The notes beneath the pieces were generated by a model, which saw only the letters and a program-made list of their open reading frames with translations, was not told where the DNA came from and did not search any database. A stretch of 17,216 bases of DNA from JAJFVC01 sp039698075 (GTDB taxonomy: Bacteria > Planctomycetota > Planctomycetia > Pirellulales > Thermoguttaceae): the NCBI GenBank assembly GCA_039698075.1, contig JBDKTJ010000018.1:1-17216 (forward strand). The letters are read 5' to 3'. The position numbers were made by a program, and so were the translations under genes. Positions 17,030-17,216 of this stretch are shown one piece after another (position 1 is the first letter of the stretch; every line of letters starts with the position of its first letter).

Positions 17030-17055
17030 CCATGGCCATGCAAGCGTGGCCATGG
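17030..17055. repeat. Hairpin unit 4 of the right-hand array
   Basis: CCATGGCCATGC and GCGTGGCCATGG are inverted arms of 12 bases around AA, with one G-T wobble. Its centre (CATGC/GCGTGG) echoes unit 3, so the two may be variants of one family. Confidence 0.7.
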
Positions 17056-17151
17056 CGCCCGCTAGACCTATCGTGAATCTGCTCTAGGGTCAATACCGTT
17101 CAATTAGTCACAAGCACTTAATTAAGATGGAGTTATGGCGTGGCTGAACGT

Positions 17152-17209
17152 AGCCCGATTCATCGGGCTTTCCGCCGTAGGCGGTATTTGGCCCGGCGTT
17201 TACGCCGGG
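17152..17209. repeat. Triple hairpin at the right edge
   Basis: Three short inverted repeats follow one another: AGCCCGA/TCGGGCT (17152-17169), CCGCC/GGCGG (17172-17184) and CCCGGCG/CGCCGGG (17192-17209), with loops of 3 to 4 bases. The composite looks like one repeat unit. A 25-codon frame through it is not a gene. Confidence 0.7.
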
Positions 17210-17216
17210 TGAGCAA

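Larger units (their letters stand above)
16878..17216. other. Non-coding, hairpin-rich intergenic region
   Basis: These 339 bases up to the window edge contain no credible gene. They hold seven compact hairpins and one AT-rich stretch (17092-17130) with the 10-base palindrome CTTAATTAAG at 17117-17126. The composition changes sharply along its length, as in a mosaic of inserted repeat units. Confidence 0.7.

Noticed and set aside
16895..17209. CRISPR array
   Set aside because: The hairpins differ in sequence and spacing; there are no identical direct repeats with spacers, and no cas genes.
17135..17212. 25-codon frame starting ATGGCGTGGCTGAAC
   Set aside because: It runs straight through three hairpins of a repeat unit, and the amino acids are dictated by the inverted repeats. 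Such frames are often annotated by mistake.

Overview
The window looks like chromosome of a planctomycete, probably of the Pirellulales type. It is GC-rich, its genes are loosely packed and point in both directions, and several have weak or absent Shine-Dalgarno sequences. The core genes (membrane pyrophosphatase, stand-alone TrpB2, isolated LpxA, adjacent GluRS and GlnRS, ROK glucokinase) sit beside proteins of types I associate with this phylum: a large secreted protein, a small TPR protein and a membrane protein with a hydrophilic tail. LpxA implies a lipid A-type outer membrane. The lineage call is inference from gene content and protein flavour; nothing in the window is a phylogenetic marker that I could align.

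Layout. The left edge holds the 3' end of a membrane-bound pyrophosphatase gene, closed by a strong intrinsic terminator. Next comes trpB2 (+) with its own promoter, convergent with lpxA (-). A 319-base spacer separates lpxA from a small TPR-protein gene (+), which is convergent with a 728-residue secreted protein of unknown function (-). From 6221 to 10989 lies a signalling block: a response regulator with an HD-GYP phosphodiesterase domain, translationally coupled to a histidine kinase with an N-terminal receiver domain (both +), facing a diguanylate cyclase gene (-) only 15 bases away. The cyclase has a degenerate HD-GYP-like N-terminus, a PAS domain, an intact GGEEF domain and an unassigned C-terminal domain. 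Together they could make and destroy cyclic di-GMP, the kinase being the likely phosphodonor for the HD-GYP regulator.

After an unknown multi-pass membrane protein (+) comes a 312-base gap carrying a MITE-like element of about 180 bp with inverted ends. Then come gltX and glnS in tandem and a ROK-family glucokinase (all +). The last 339 bases are non-coding and hold seven compact hairpins in a row, a mosaic of intergenic repeat units.

Most of the window is ordinary housekeeping. The parts I would look at again are the cyclic di-GMP block with the cyclase's unassigned C-terminal domain, the two repeat-rich spacers, and a 14-base sequence that recurs exactly at the stop codons of lpxA and the secreted-protein gene. 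I found no CRISPR array, tRNA, rRNA, intact transposase or prophage.
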